From positions 611,501 through 675,500 of the forward strand of contig JAJOZX010001570.1 of the NCBI GenBank assembly GCA_023014485.1: a DNA stretch of 64,000 nt. Direction: 5' to 3'. This document shows, in pieces, positions 1-8,925 of this stretch. This stretch comes from Bathynomus jamesi. Lineage: Eukaryota > Arthropoda > Malacostraca > Isopoda > Cirolanidae. A program made the translations under genes and the position numbers. Below the pieces are notes generated by a model. That model had not been told where the DNA came from. It saw nothing but the letters and a program-made list of their open reading frames with translations, and made no database searches. Position 1 is the stretch's first letter. Each line of letters starts with the position of its first letter.

Positions 1-15
1 GGGGGTGAGTAAGGT

Positions 16-279
16 TCAGTTGCTGGATAGCGGGTAGGAGGGGTATGGTCTTAGACACGATGAAGCAGATGGGAATGAGAAGAAAAGGAAAATCGTTTCC
101 GCTGAAAAATGGGAGCCTTTGGCGTGTATGGATTGTAAATGCTTGGGTATGGGAATTTTGGACAAGAGAGGGAAACACCTGCGACGAAGAGCGGACAGGT
201 TTGGGCATTCGACCAGGAGATGTACGACAGTGATAGGGGTATGGCAGGTAGGGCAGAGCGGGGCTGGAGATTTAACCAT
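16..279 (-). pseudogene. LINE ORF2 C-terminal CCHC-like knuckle
   Basis: The translation contains CPTCHTPITVVHLLVECPNL, the Cys-x2-Cys...His...Cys motif that closes ORF2 of many I/R1-type LINEs after the RNase H domain. It lies downstream of the RNase H segment but in a shifted frame, so at least one indel separates them. The element continues beyond the window start, so the 3' UTR and tail are not seen. Confidence 0.7.
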
Positions 280-428
280 AAGGTGACCATGAGTAATGCG
301 TGTCCTAGGCAGAGACGGGCTAGAATCACTTCTTTATGGTGGGACCAGTGGAATGAGGAGGCCCAGTATCCTAATTGCGGTTTGATCTTGTGGAGTTTGT
401 TTTGTGTGGCCTGGTCCCATTCCCGTTG

Positions 429-1046
429 TCAGATGGAGCGGAAGTGGGAGCGGAGAGTTGGGAAGAAGTCGGAGAAAGGGAGGGGCCGGGGGGAGGCCGG
501 CAGGAAGCAAGCTGTCTTTGCCGTGCGGTCCGCCTCCTCGTTACCCTGGATGCCGACATGTGCCGGGACCCAGCAGAAGGCGATTGTCTTGTGTCGGAAG
601 GCTGTTAAAAAGTGGAAGGTTTGCTGGATGGTACAGACGAGCGGGTGAGGAGGGTTAAATCTCTCTAGGGAGAGAAGTACGCTTTGGGAATCTGAATAAA
701 TGACGGAGCTGGCAGAGTGGGTGCGCACAATGTCGAGGGCCTCTATAATCGCGAAGAGTTCTGCCGAGAAAACGGAGGTCTCGCGGGGTAGGCTGACGCC
801 TCGAGAAAGCGGCTGAGCCAGTATCACCGCTGAGGCGGCCATACCAGCCTCCGAGCGGGAACCATCTGTATAAATGGTGACTATGTCCGGGTGTTGGGTT
901 GCGTGTTCTAGGAAGAGTGACCTGTATACCGTAGCGATCGTGGTAGTCTTTGGTAGGGCACACAGGTCCCTGCAAAACTTGATACGGGTGAGGAACCAGG
1001 GGGGGTAGATACTGTATGAAATGGGGATAACTGAGGGGGCGGGCAT
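429..1046 (-). pseudogene. LINE-encoded RNase H domain
   Basis: Within this 205-residue frame the four catalytic acidic residues of RNase H are visible: D61 in YTDGS, E96 in SAELFAI, D119 in YSDSQS and D173 in GNEEAD. The HVGIQGNEEAD block is typical of LINE RNase H domains, which degrade the RNA template during target-primed reverse transcription. The domain overlaps the end of the RT frame in another frame, so the copy is frameshifted near 908-1046. The presence of RNase H argues for the I clade rather than CR1 or RTE. Confidence 0.9.
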
Positions 1047-1498
1047 GTTGGAAAGTCAAGGAAAGAGCGGACCGCTTCAGTGAAATGCCAGCTCCGTCCC
1101 TGGGGTGGGAGTTCAGAAATCGCCGCGCATAGAAGTGAAGAGGGTAGTCTCTGTGCACGGAAGTATGTCCTCATGAGGAGCAGACCCCATCGGAGGGCGA
1201 GAGGGAGGTAATTGCAATCCACTTGGAGGCTGGGGGCTGGGGAAGAGCGGAAGGCACCGGTGGCGAGGCGGAGGCCCCTATTAAGGACCGGGTCCAAGAC
1301 ACGGAGGCAGGCGTTGGAGGCTGACCCGTATACTACACTGCCATAGTCCAGCTTCGACTGCACCATGGAAGTGTAAAGGCGAAGGAGAGAGCGTCGGTCT
1401 GCGCCCCATGTGGTGTGGGAGATGTGATCTAGGAGAGCGAGGGGACGTTGGAGGGATTGCTTCAGGTGTTTGAGATGGGGAACCCAGTTGAGCCGTCG
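908..1498 (-). pseudogene. LINE reverse transcriptase, thumb and C-terminal part
   Basis: The frame contains LNWVPHLKHLKQSLQRPLAL, SHTTWGADRRSLLRLYTSMV and QSKLDYGSVVYGSASNACL, the conserved region after the RT palm in I/R1/jockey-type LINEs. It is the direct continuation of the YADD-bearing segment at 2257-2652 once the hAT element is removed. Residues encoded upstream of 1498 in the same open frame (1507-1609) belong to the hAT insert and not to the LINE. Confidence 0.85.
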
Positions 1499-1611
1499 GT
1501 CTAGAGCAGTGGTTCCCAAACCCGGGGTCGCAAGCCTCATCACAAAGGGTCGCAGGGAGCCAATGTGGTCGATGGGGTCGCAAGTGTCTTTGCAATGACA
1601 ATGAGGCATGG

Positions 1612-1866
1612 GTGAATTTTGATATCTATGATGACGTAGAAAAGTTCTGGATTACTTTAGCAGAGAGACATTCGACTGTTAAAAATCGAGCTATCAAAGT
1701 TCTGGTACAATTTGGAACCACCTATATCTGTGAGGCAGCTTTCTCGTCAATGGTATTTATGAAAAATGAGTACCGTAACCGTATTTCAAACATCAACTTA
1801 GAAAATTGTATGCTATGTTCCTTAACCTCATATACCCCCAGGTACAAAAAATTAATCAAATCATAA
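1612..1866 (+). pseudogene. hAT transposase dimerisation domain fragment
   Basis: 84 codons are open on the plus strand. QFGTTYICEAAFSSMVFMKN followed by EYRNRISNINLENCMLCSLT matches the hAT C-terminal dimerisation motif as found in ZBED5/FAM200-like hAT transposases. The catalytic core and BED finger are absent, so this cannot be an active transposase. It is probably what remains after internal deletion of an autonomous element. Confidence 0.85.
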
Positions 1867-2124
1867 TGTACACATGTCAGATATGAAATATGCCACTGTT
1901 ATAGCATATCAGACATATGATAGAGTAGGAACTTAGAATATTGATTGATATGTTGTTTTATATTACATATTAAACATGAGAGAGTTGTAAATAGTTTCTG
2001 ACAATGTTTACTTTTACACTCTTGAGTTATGTAATACATTTCCTTATTTGTTTTTACAGTTAAATAAATACATATAAAAATATGTCTCTATTTATTTTAA
2101 GATTCTTCCTCACTAGATAAAATT

Positions 2125-2163
2125 ATATATATATATATATATATATAATATAATATATATATA
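2125..2163. repeat. (TA)n microsatellite inside the hAT element
   Basis: An almost pure TA dinucleotide run with one AATATAAT interruption, lying between the transposase fragment and the right terminus. Confidence 0.9.
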
Positions 2164-2256
2164 CTTGTTCTTCGTAATGACTTGGGGTCGCACTGGATAG
2201 GCAACAGCACTAGAAGGGGTCGCACTGGAAAATGCTTGGGAACTCCTGGTCTAGAG

Positions 2257-2652
2257 TCACATCCAGAAATTGCGTGGAGGGTACGACCTCAAGAGGATTG
2301 CCGTATAATGTGACAGAGGGAACCGGAAGGGTTGCGGGTCTTCTTCTGCTGAAGAGCATACACTCGGACTTAGGGGTGGAGAGGCGGAACCCCACCGACG
2401 TCGCCCACCTTTCCACCCAGTAGATGGCGAGCTGAATTTGCTGTTGAACTACGGACGGCTCCCGCCCTGCGAAGTAGATCGCAAGGTCATCCGCGTAGAT
2501 GGAAGAACGGATGGTGGGTGGAAGGCATTTTGAGACTGTATTCATGACGTTGGAAAAGCATAGAACACTGAGGATGCTTCCCTGTGGGAACCGTCCTCCT
2601 GCACGAAGGTGTCTGAGAGGACTGAGCCCACCCGAACTTTAAAGGTTCGGGA
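2257..2652 (-). pseudogene. LINE reverse transcriptase, palm with YADD
   Basis: The minus strand encodes SSIYADDLAIYF, the catalytic YADD box, at about 2486-2497. A diverged GSILSVLCF stands upstream of it and VTLYGNPLEVVPSTQFLDVT downstream. The frame stops being LINE-like at 2652, where a (TA)n tract begins, so the endonuclease and the RT N-terminus are missing. The palm is separated from the thumb only by the hAT insertion. Confidence 0.88.
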
Positions 2653-2695
<43 letters not shown>

Positions 2696-2706
2696 ATATA
2701 TATATT
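2653..2706. repeat. (TA)n microsatellite at LINE 5' truncation
   Basis: TA dinucleotide tract with a single ATTA phase break, exactly at the point where the LINE reading frame ends. Either the LINE was truncated here or a later insertion used TA-rich DNA as target. Confidence 0.9.
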
Positions 2707-2740
2707 ACACTACAATTCAGAATAGTTCCCAGAGAAACTT

Positions 2741-3105
2741 TTATATTACACACAGACCATACATAAAACAAAGAACTCTTCTGGGAAAATTAAATCCACT
2801 GTAGTCCGAATAAGTAATGGTAAATGGCAAATACTATATTTTTTCTTTTTCATTATGGAAACCCAAAGTGGGCAACGGGTTACTGGCAAAGACGCCCCAA
2901 AATATAGCTTCCCTCACCAGCTATCTGCTAAACAGATAGGACCCAGCTTTGGAACAGGGTCTAGAGTTTAAAGCTTACCCAAGACAGCTACAGTCAGAAC
3001 CTCAATATACACAAGAAACTCGTTGCATTTACGTCGGACTGTAGGGGATTTAATTTTCCCAGAAGAGTTCCTTGTGTATGGGTGTATGGGTGTGTGTAAC
3101 ACCCC
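2741..3105. repeat. Imperfect inverted-repeat element
   Basis: Bases 2773-2811 (GAACTCTTCTGGGAAAATTA onward) recur as reverse complement at 3033-3070, with weaker pairing outwards to the TTACACACA and GTGTGTGTAA ends. The 220-bp centre has no coding sequence I recognise. The unit is bracketed by (TA)n tracts at 2653-2706 and 3108-3147. A MITE is the simplest reading, but no clear target duplication is visible because both edges are TA runs. Confidence 0.6.
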
Positions 3106-3107
<2 letters not shown>

Positions 3108-3136
<29 letters not shown>

Positions 3137-3147
3137 ATATATATATA
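3108..3147. repeat. (TA)n microsatellite
   Basis: TA dinucleotide run with one TATTATA phase change, directly after the inverted-repeat element. Confidence 0.9.
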
Positions 3148-3179
3148 AGCAAACAACCACAAGGAAAAGGAAAAGGAAA

Positions 3180-3296
3180 CACGAAGTCCGAGCGCTTTCG
3201 TGATATATTCACATCTTCAAGGAGAACAAAAAATAGGCCTATTTTTTGTTTCTCCTTGAAGATGTGAATATATCACGAAAGCGCTCGGACTTCGTG
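3180..3296. repeat. Near-perfect 117-bp palindrome
   Basis: The two arms (3180-3237 and 3238-3296) are reverse complements apart from one single-base indel, meeting at AGGCCT. Each arm contains CTTGAAGATG, a short hairpin TGA..TCA and CGAAAGCGC, the same layout as the CTGAAGATG..CGAAACGCG motif in the Penelope-like elements at 4 and 8.6 kb. The arms are probably two inverted terminal pieces of another Penelope-like family. Confidence 0.8.
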
Positions 3297-3313
3297 GTGT
3301 TATTCTGTGATTT

Positions 3314-3317
<4 letters not shown>

Positions 3318-3358
<41 letters not shown>
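3318..3358. repeat. (TA)n microsatellite
   Basis: Uninterrupted TA dinucleotide run just after the palindrome. Confidence 0.95.
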
Positions 3359-3361
<3 letters not shown>

Positions 3362-3837
3362 GCTACGTAGTGGCCGATGTCGTAACACCGCTTCATATAT
3401 AAAACTGTATATTGATTGAGTTTGCATGGAAACTATGCATTTCTCCATAAACATTATTGTCACTTGGAAAAATTCTCTCTTTGCATGTTACTCCTCTGAA
3501 TCAATATATTGATAAAATTCTATAACAACCAACCAACAGCTTAGTCGAAGATAATCAGAAATGATATAAACAAAAGAAATGACATTTTAGTTTACAAAAC
3601 CATTTTTCGAAAATAATTACAGTATAACACTAAAACCAATAAAAATATATTGAATTATTGAAACAGACAATAGGTTGTTTTATTATTATTATTATTATTA
3701 TTTATATTTATTATATTTATATTTATGAAATTGTTTATCCTTAACAAATCAAATTATTTCTATTCTCTTATGAACGGCGAGGTCCTAGCTTATAATAATA
3801 ATAATAATAGAAAGTCGATATCAGCCTATGTCTTTAT
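3359..3837. other. Unassigned AT-rich stretch
   Basis: No gene, RNA or mobile element is recognised here. It contains a short (TTA)n run near 3690 and a (TAA)n run near 3797, the latter next to the outer end of the Penelope-like arm. Confidence 0.6.
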
Positions 3838-4224
3838 AAAGGATTTACATTTAATTTCCAATATTCTGAATAGTTTTTTATTTCCAGTACTGAGTTTCTT
3901 AATAATAATTCTAGATAAGAATTTGCAGTATGCTAAGAATACTGTCTCCATTTTTTCTTCTGCTGACGCGTTTCGTTCATATACTTTGAACATCTTCAGA
4001 GCTTTATACATAATTTTAAAGTAAAATGGGTTATATATATATTTTTTTGATTGCAAATTTGATACAGTTTCAAATTAATTTAAGAATATTCGAAAGTTCA
4101 TTAAATTTTATATTAATTTTCGGTTTTTTCATTTTAATGTAAAAGGCTTCGGTAATTTTTAGTTTTTTGTACGTTATGTGATGAGTATAAGATTTGAAAG
4201 TTTTGTGAGATATTTTTTAAATTT

Positions 4225-4503
4225 AATATTTTATGATCTACTCTGTAATGTTCGTTAATTTTACTTGAACGATATTTATGTTGGTATAATCTCTCTTTAA
4301 TTTGGTTTGTGGTGTAACCAATGTAAGTCGACGTACAGTCAACTACAGTCTACAGGACACATAAATTGGTACACCGCATGATGTTGCTTATCAGGGTTTT
4401 TGTTACGTGTCGAAAAATGACTTGATAACTTTTTGTTTTCATAGTATATGTTAACATTGATAGTTTTTTCTTTATCCATTGGTTTTATGTGCCTCTTCAA
4501 TAT
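4225..4503 (-). pseudogene. Penelope-like ORF fragment, linker and GIY-YIG start
   Basis: The minus strand encodes ILKRHIKPMDKEKTINVNIY, KLSSHFSTRNKNPDKQHHAV and YQFMCPVDC. A shifted frame then gives STYIGYTTNQIKERLYQHKY. This corresponds to the end of the Penelope RT followed by the cysteine-containing linker and the GIY-YIG endonuclease (here TYIGYTT for the YIG box). The endonuclease nicks target DNA in Penelope-like retroelements. Only the domain start survives and it is frameshifted, so it is inactive. The plus-strand twin is at 5133-5318 and 6889-7028. Confidence 0.75.
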
Positions 4504-5086
4504 CGTTGCCGGACGATTGTTCGAACACAATTGTTCGAAAACCATAGTTCGAAAAACAGTTGTTCGAAGCAACAATTATTCGAAGTTATAATTGTTCGAA
4601 CACAATTGTTTGAACACAATTGTTCGAAAACCATAGTTCAAAAAACAAAAAGTATTAAAAAAACATTAAAAGTTAAAAATCTTTATTCATACGTTATTCA
4701 AAGTTAAAAATCTTTATTAATAAAACAGGATAGAAGCATATGAAAGTCAAGGTAAACTATAGTTGCACTACGTGCGGGTAGTAAAACATCCAAGTAGAGG
4801 GCCGGAATATTTTTTGTAGTTCGAAGGCTGTTATTAGCTGTTATTAGCTAGGTTAATTGAATGGTATGGTTAGGTTAGGTTGGTTGGTTAGGTTGGTTAG
4901 GTTGAGTCGTGATATTTTCGTTAAAGCTTAACCTAACCTAACTTATTATACGTCTTCGTATTTGCGTCTTGGCAACTAAGATTTTATTTAGTTGGTTGTT
5001 CATTCGAACAATTATAACTTCGAATAATTGTTCCTTCGAACAACTGTTTTTCGAACTATGGTTTTCGAACAATCGTCCGTAATTCC
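4504..5086. mobile_element. MITE with TTGTTCGAA-type terminal repeats
   Basis: Both ends carry inverted blocks built from GGACGATTGTTCGAA, CCATAGTTCGAAAAACAG and TTATAATTGTTCGAA. The left end has extra tandem copies. The insertion interrupts the left Penelope arm between the similar sequences TTCAATAT (4496-4503) and TTTAATAT (5087-5094), a probable 8-bp duplication with one mismatch. The interior is non-coding and contains GGTTAGGTT repeats and the dispersed GTGATATTTTCGTTA motif. Confidence 0.7.
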
Positions 5087-5132
5087 TTTAATATATTGTT
5101 TAGACATTTTTCTTCATGTTTTAGTCTAAAAC

Positions 5133-5318
5133 ATGTTTAGTCTAAAACATGAAGAAAAATGCCTAAACAATATACTAAAGAGGCACATAAAACCAATGGA
5201 TAAAGAAAAACTATCAATGTTAACATATACTATAAAAACAAAAAGTTATCAAGTCATTTTTCGACACGTAACAAAAACCCTGATAAGCAACATCATATGG
5301 TGTACCAATTTACGTGTC
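5133..5318 (+). pseudogene. Penelope-like ORF fragment, plus copy
   Basis: The open frame encodes ILKRHIKPMDKEKLSMLTYT, parallel to the minus-strand remnant at 4225-4503. It passes through the linker region in a shifted frame and stops at the hAT MITE at 5327. The GIY-YIG continuation (QIKERAYQHKYRPSKINEHY-like) is found past the second insertion at 6889-7028. No RT motifs are present. Confidence 0.7.
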
Positions 5319-5326
5319 CTGTAGTT

Positions 5327-5510
5327 CCACGCTTCTCAAACTAGGGGTCGCGTAAATATTATTGGGGGTCGCAGAAACATTTGAAAATATTATTTTTTTC
5401 ATAAATATACAGTGTTAGTACCTATTGCTTTTATGACATTGAGTGAAGGGTCGCGAAAAAATTTATCTGATCCAAAGGGGTCGCAAGTGAAAAACGTTTG
5501 AGAAGCCCTG
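5327..5510. mobile_element. 184-bp hAT MITE with perfect TSD
   Basis: Termini are CCACGCTTCTCAAAC and GTTTGAGAAGCCCTG, flanked by the perfect 8-bp duplication CTGTAGTT (5319-5326 and 5511-5518). The interior has the GGGGTCGC repeats seen at the ends of the hAT element at 1507-2248, so the two are probably related. Non-coding. Confidence 0.92.
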
Positions 5511-5719
5511 CTGTAGTTGACTGTACATCGACTTACATTGGTTACACCCAGTGGTGGACACCGTTAACCAAAAAGTTAACTTCGTTAACCGCTAATCCGT
5601 TAACCAAAAAGTTAACTTCGTTAACCGTTAATCCGTTAAACATGTAACGGAAGTTACCGATAAACCGTTAACGTTAACTTTTATTATAAAAGAAATGAAA
5701 AACACAATATATATATAAT

Positions 5720-6197
5720 TTAATTTTCCCTCTTCTTCTCGTTCTCCATTTTGTCCATGAGATGCATGTTGCCCTTCATGAAAATTAGCATATCAAAGTT
5801 TTCATCAGACAGGGATGATCTCTTGGCCCTCAGGATGTCCTTGCCCATAGAGAACAAACGCTCCACTGCAGCACTGGAGGGGATGGCTGTGTTGAACTTG
5901 ATGAACAAGTCCACCAAACACTTGCTCACCCAAGAAGGCAGCATCTGTCAGCAAGTCCTTGGAGTTGGTCTCCAGCCAGGTCTTGACCAAGTTCTGGGCC
6001 TTGCCCTTGAGTGACCTGTGGCTTCTGCTGCTCTCTTTTGTCTGGATGACAGCACTGAAGAAGTCATCCTCCTCCTCCTCCTCCTCCTCGTTGTTGCTGC
6101 CTCCACTGTTGCTGCCCACTTCGTTGGATGTGGTACCTAGAAGTACCGCCAGGACATAAAGGGTTAAGGTGAAAACGCTCCCATTGTAAGACATCAA
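5720..6197 (-). pseudogene. hAT transposase C-terminal region
   Basis: A 74-codon minus-strand frame contains FNTAIPSSAAVERLFSMGKD followed by ILRAKRSSLSDENFDMLIFM, a textbook hAT dimerisation motif (SSAAVERLFS). Upstream, in another frame, a glutamate run (codons at 6060-6090) precedes VKTWLETNSKDLLTDAAFLG. One frameshift near 5945 separates the two. The catalytic aspartates are not found. Confidence 0.88.
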
Positions 6198-6423
6198 TTG
6201 ACTTAATTTATGTCATCAAAGTGACATGAGAATTGAAATCTTACCTGATCAGTTTTATGGTTCTTGAAATGTATCAAGGAGACTACTAATAAGGTACTCA
6301 CAGACATATTATAAATATACATGACTTACTTGACAACGATTATTTTTAAATATTCACTAGCACAAACATGTTGCGCAAGAGACAGACTGCAAATGAAATG
6401 AATGTAGTTATTTGTTGTAATTG

Positions 6424-6690
6424 TTACATATATATTATTGAAAGTGCCTTAAAATGCTCGTAATATTTCTTGAAAGAAGTTGAAACATTCAACTCAAATG
6501 GCAAATCTTTCCGCCTGATTTTACAGTCGACCATGTTTTGCTCAAACCAATGCCATAAATAACTACCATATTTGGTAAGACACAAATTGTGGCGACGGAA
6601 ACAAATATATCGCCTGATTTTGCACTGCGGAAATGGAAATTCGTTCATCACTATTAACAGTGGCGGATTAATTGCGCACCTGCTCAGCAC
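6424..6690 (-). pseudogene. hAT transposase N-terminal BED zinc finger, damaged
   Basis: The frame reads SYLWHWFEQNMVDCKIRRKD followed by STSFKKYYEHFKAL. This fits a BED finger (aromatic, Cys-x2-Cys, His) in which the second cysteine is now arginine (DCKIRRK) and the first histidine position reads tyrosine. BED fingers bind transposon ends in hAT transposases. The piece belongs with the C-terminal segment at 5720-6197. At least one metal ligand is missing, so it is a relic. Confidence 0.55.
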
Positions 6691-7612
6691 TGAAAATAAT
6701 AGAAACTTTTAAACGTTTATTTATGAATTTTTTGGGTTAACGGACTTGAGTTAACGGAAGTTAAATGTAACGGAAGTTAATTAGTCCGATAATGATTTTC
6801 AAAGTTAACTTAAAGTTAAATCGTTAACGAAAAAGTTAACTTCGTTAATTAACGATTAACGGATTAACGGTTTGTGCCCAGCTTTGGACTTACACCACAC
6901 ACCAAATTAAAGAGAGAGCGTACCAACATAAATATCGTCCAAGTAAAATTAACGAGCATTACAGAGTAGATCATAAAATATTAAATTTAAAAAATATCTC
7001 ACAAAACTTTCAAATCTTATACTCATCACTAGGGCGGTCAAAAGTCAATAAAGTCAAATTGTTTCCTATGGGGCACTTTTCGCTGAAACGACTGAAAATG
7101 CAATAAAAACACCTGTAGTGGGTATATTACCAAAGTTAATAGGTCAACCAAAAGTCAACTTTTACCTGTTAGGTCAAAAAATAGCAATGAGGTAAATAAA
7201 GTCAATTTTTTGGAATAAATAATTAAAATAACTAAAAATTGGCATCTTTTTGGTTAACTGACAACTTCGCTGCTCGTATTTGTTGACACTTTAATTGCAT
7301 GTGTCAAGGCTTCTACTCTTAAAAACAAAAGGAAGGAAGGAATTGTTTGCTGAAATAGGAACTCCTCCAGAACCGATTGTAACACGTTGGGCAAGCTGGC
7401 TGAACGCTGCTTTTTATTATGCAGACAATTTTCCAAATGTGAAGACAATTGTGGAAAATTTTGAAAATGAAGGAATCATTGTTCAGAAGGCTAAATAGAG
7501 TGTTGCTAATGAAAAACTGCCAAAGCAACTAATGTCAATCAAAATGAATTATAGTTTGATTGCTAGCTTAGTGACTAGGATGGAAGCATCTGATTGCACC
7601 ATTAGAGAGGCA

Positions 7613-7797
7613 CAAAGGTGGGCAGTTGCGCCGCAAAAAGTTGCGGCGCAACTTGCGGCGCAACATTTTTGGTTGCGCTTGCGCTTGCGGCGCAACTTTT
7701 TGAAAAGGGTTGCGCTTGCGCGTGCGGCGCAACTATTTCAGCAGAGTTGCGGTTGCGGTTGCGGCGCTACAAAAATTGTTGCGCGTGCCCACCACTG
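7613..7797. mobile_element. 185-bp GC-rich hAT MITE, first of a pair
   Basis: Starts CAAAGGTGGGCAGTTGCGCC and ends GTTGCGCGTGCCCACCACTG. It is filled with TTGCG and GCGCAA repeats and is far more GC-rich than its surroundings. It is nearly identical to the second copy at 7815-7999. The pair shares one target duplication GAGAGGCA (7605-7612 and 8000-8007). Confidence 0.9.
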
Positions 7798-7814
7798 CAG
7801 ATATACGTTAAATG

Positions 7815-7999
7815 CAAAGGTGGGCAGTTGCGCCGCAACTTTTTGCGGCGCAACTTGCGGCGCCACATTTTTAGTTGCGCTTGCGCTTGCGGTGCAACTT
7901 TTTGAAAAGGGTTGCGCTTGCGCGTGCGGCGCAACTATTTCAGCAGAGTTGCGGTTGCGGTTGCGGCGCTACAAAAATTGTTGCGCGTGCCCACCACTG
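7815..7999. mobile_element. 185-bp GC-rich hAT MITE, second of a pair
   Basis: Direct repeat of 7613-7797 with a handful of substitutions, separated from it by a 17-bp spacer. The right flank is the GAGAGGCA duplication. The long open frames here in several registers reflect the GCGCAA repetition and are not genes. Confidence 0.9.
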
Positions 8000-8524
8000 G
8001 AGAGGCATATGAAACCATTTCTTCTATCAACCTTGGCGAAGATATGTGTTCAGTCAAACAATACATTGAAACAAGACTCAAGACAAATGGTATTTGTGAA
8101 ATAATTAACCTCAGTAGACCTGAAATCTCACCAACAGTTTATGGTCAGCTTTTGCAATGTCAACCAACAACTGCCGCTGTAGAGAGATCTTTCTCCATGC
8201 TTAATAAATTATTAAGTAAGGATCGCAATTTTTTGCCAGAAAATGTCGGCAAATACTTCATAATTTACCACAATCGGTCAACTGATGTAGAAGAGCAAGA
8301 ATAAGTAATTAAAGTGTCGTTTTTATTATTGAAAGTAAAGGCAACTTTATAAGTCAATTTTTTCAATTCGTAAGGTCAACTTTCTTAATTTTTTCGGTCA
8401 ACTTTTGACTGCCCTACTGAGTCATCACATAACGTACAAAAAACTAAAAATTACCGAAGCCTTTTACATTAAAATGAAAAAAACGAAAATTAATATAAAA
8501 TTTAATGAACTTTCGAATATTCTT

Positions 8525-8835
8525 AAATTAATATGAAACTGTATCAAATTTGCAATAAAAAAAATCTATATATAAAACCCATTTTACTTTAAAATTATGT
8601 ATAAAGCTCTGAAGATGTTCAAAGTATATGAACGAAACGCGTCAGCAGAAGAAAAAATGAAGACAGTATTCTTAGCATACTTAAATTAATTTGAAACTAT
8701 CAAATTTGCAATCAAAAAATATATATATAAAACCCATTTTACTTTAAAATTATGTATAAAGCTCTGAAGATGTTCAAAGTATATGAACGAAACACGCCAG
8801 CAGAAGAAAAAATGAAGACAGTATTCTTAGCATAC
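8525..8835 (+). repeat. Tandem Penelope terminal repeats with ribozyme-like core
   Basis: Two roughly 155-bp direct copies each hold CTGAAGATGTTCA, a short loop and TGAACGAAAC (near 8609-8640 and 8763-8795). CUGAAGA fits the hammerhead core CUGANGA, GUUCA/UGAAC would form stem II, and GAAAC follows. One extra U after the core and unclear stems I and III leave ribozyme activity unproven. Penelope terminal repeats are known to carry hammerhead motifs. Confidence 0.5.
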
Positions 8836-8925
8836 TGCAAATTCTTATCTAGAATTATTATTAAGAAACTCAGTAATGAAAATAAAAAACTATTCAGAAT
8901 ATTGGAAATTAAATGTAAATCCTTT

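Larger units (their letters stand above)
1507..2248 (+). mobile_element. Non-autonomous hAT element with 8-bp TSD
   Basis: The element starts CAGTGGTTCCCAAAC and ends CTTGGGAACTCCTG, imperfect inverted termini of hAT type. It is flanked by a perfect 8-bp target duplication GTCTAGAG (1499-1506 and 2249-2256). Its left 110 bases and right 80 bases carry the GGGGTCGCA-type subterminal repeats also found in the small hAT MITE at 5327-5510. It keeps only the C-terminal coding end of a transposase plus a (TA)n tract (2125-2163). Confidence 0.9.
1..2652 (-). mobile_element. I-type LINE retrotransposon, 3' half, split by a hAT element
   Basis: Reading the minus strand from 2652 down gives reverse transcriptase, then RNase H, then a CCHC-like tail, the order of I-clade non-LTR retrotransposons. 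The element is cut at its 5' side by a (TA)n tract at 2653 and runs off the window at base 1. A hAT insertion (1507-2248) with an 8-bp duplication splits the RT. Removing it rejoins FLDVTLD with RRLNWVPHLKHL. Several frameshifts make it a dead copy. A relative lies at 31.0-39.3 kb, sharing the motif HTTWGADR. Confidence 0.88.
3838..5140 (-). mobile_element. Penelope-like element, left (minus) arm of an inverted pair
   Basis: Read on the minus strand this sequence is homologous, in order, to the plus-strand element at 5141-8928. The two copies meet head to head at 5140/5141, where CTAAAACATG repeats face each other. It carries a GIY-YIG-region coding remnant (4225-4503) followed by a non-coding terminal region with the CTGAAGATG...GAACGAAACGCG motif (about 3968-4009, minus). 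A 583-bp MITE (4504-5086) is inserted. The reverse transcriptase is not present. Confidence 0.78.
5549..6888 (-). mobile_element. hAT element with internal deletion, GTTAAC-rich ends
   Basis: The left end CAGTGGTGGACACCGTTAAC and the right end TTAACGGTTTGTGCCCAG form inverted termini with many GTTAAC subterminal repeats. Flanks are GTTACACC (5541-5548) and CTTACACC (6889-6896), an 8-bp duplication with one mismatch, inside the plus Penelope arm. On the minus strand a BED-finger piece (6690-6424) precedes a dimerisation-domain piece (6197-5720), so the order is right but the catalytic core is missing. Confidence 0.85.
7295..8304 (+). pseudogene. hAT transposase fragment, split by twin MITE
   Basis: The first part (7295-7498) encodes PPEPIVTRWASWLNAAFYYA followed by DNFPNVKTIVENFE, typical of the mid-region of hAT transposases. 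After a stop and the MITE pair the frame resumes (8000-8301) with AYETISSINLGEDM and QPTTAAVERSFSMLNKLLSK, the C-terminal dimerisation motif. The MITE target duplication GAGAGGCA lies in the codons for REA. The N-terminus and the first catalytic aspartate region are missing. Confidence 0.83.
7030..8420 (+). mobile_element. hAT-type element in the plus Penelope arm
   Basis: Termini TAGGGCGGTCAAAAGTCAA and TTGACTGCCCTACTGA are inverted, with GGTCAA subterminal repeats. Flanks CTCATCAC (7022-7029) and GTCATCAC (8421-8428) are an 8-bp duplication with one mismatch. The interior encodes a broken transposase on the plus strand and itself holds a twin MITE at 7613-7999. Confidence 0.82.

Noticed and set aside
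4865..4950. Arthropod telomeric TTAGG tract
   Set aside because: GGTTAGGTTGGTT repeats are irregular, short and part of a MITE interior. No (TTAGG)n array is present here or at 61150.
5720..5944. Intact host ZBED-type gene
   Set aside because: The sequence is inside hAT termini with an 8-bp duplication and is missing the catalytic core, so it is a transposon relic.
6060..6159. Poly-serine plus-strand frame
   Set aside because: It is the complement of the glutamate run in the minus-strand hAT transposase.
7618..8104. Open frames of 95-190 codons rich in Cys, Ala and Arg
   Set aside because: They come from GCGCAA repetition within the twin MITE and are unlike any protein. Only the flanking hAT segments are coding relics.
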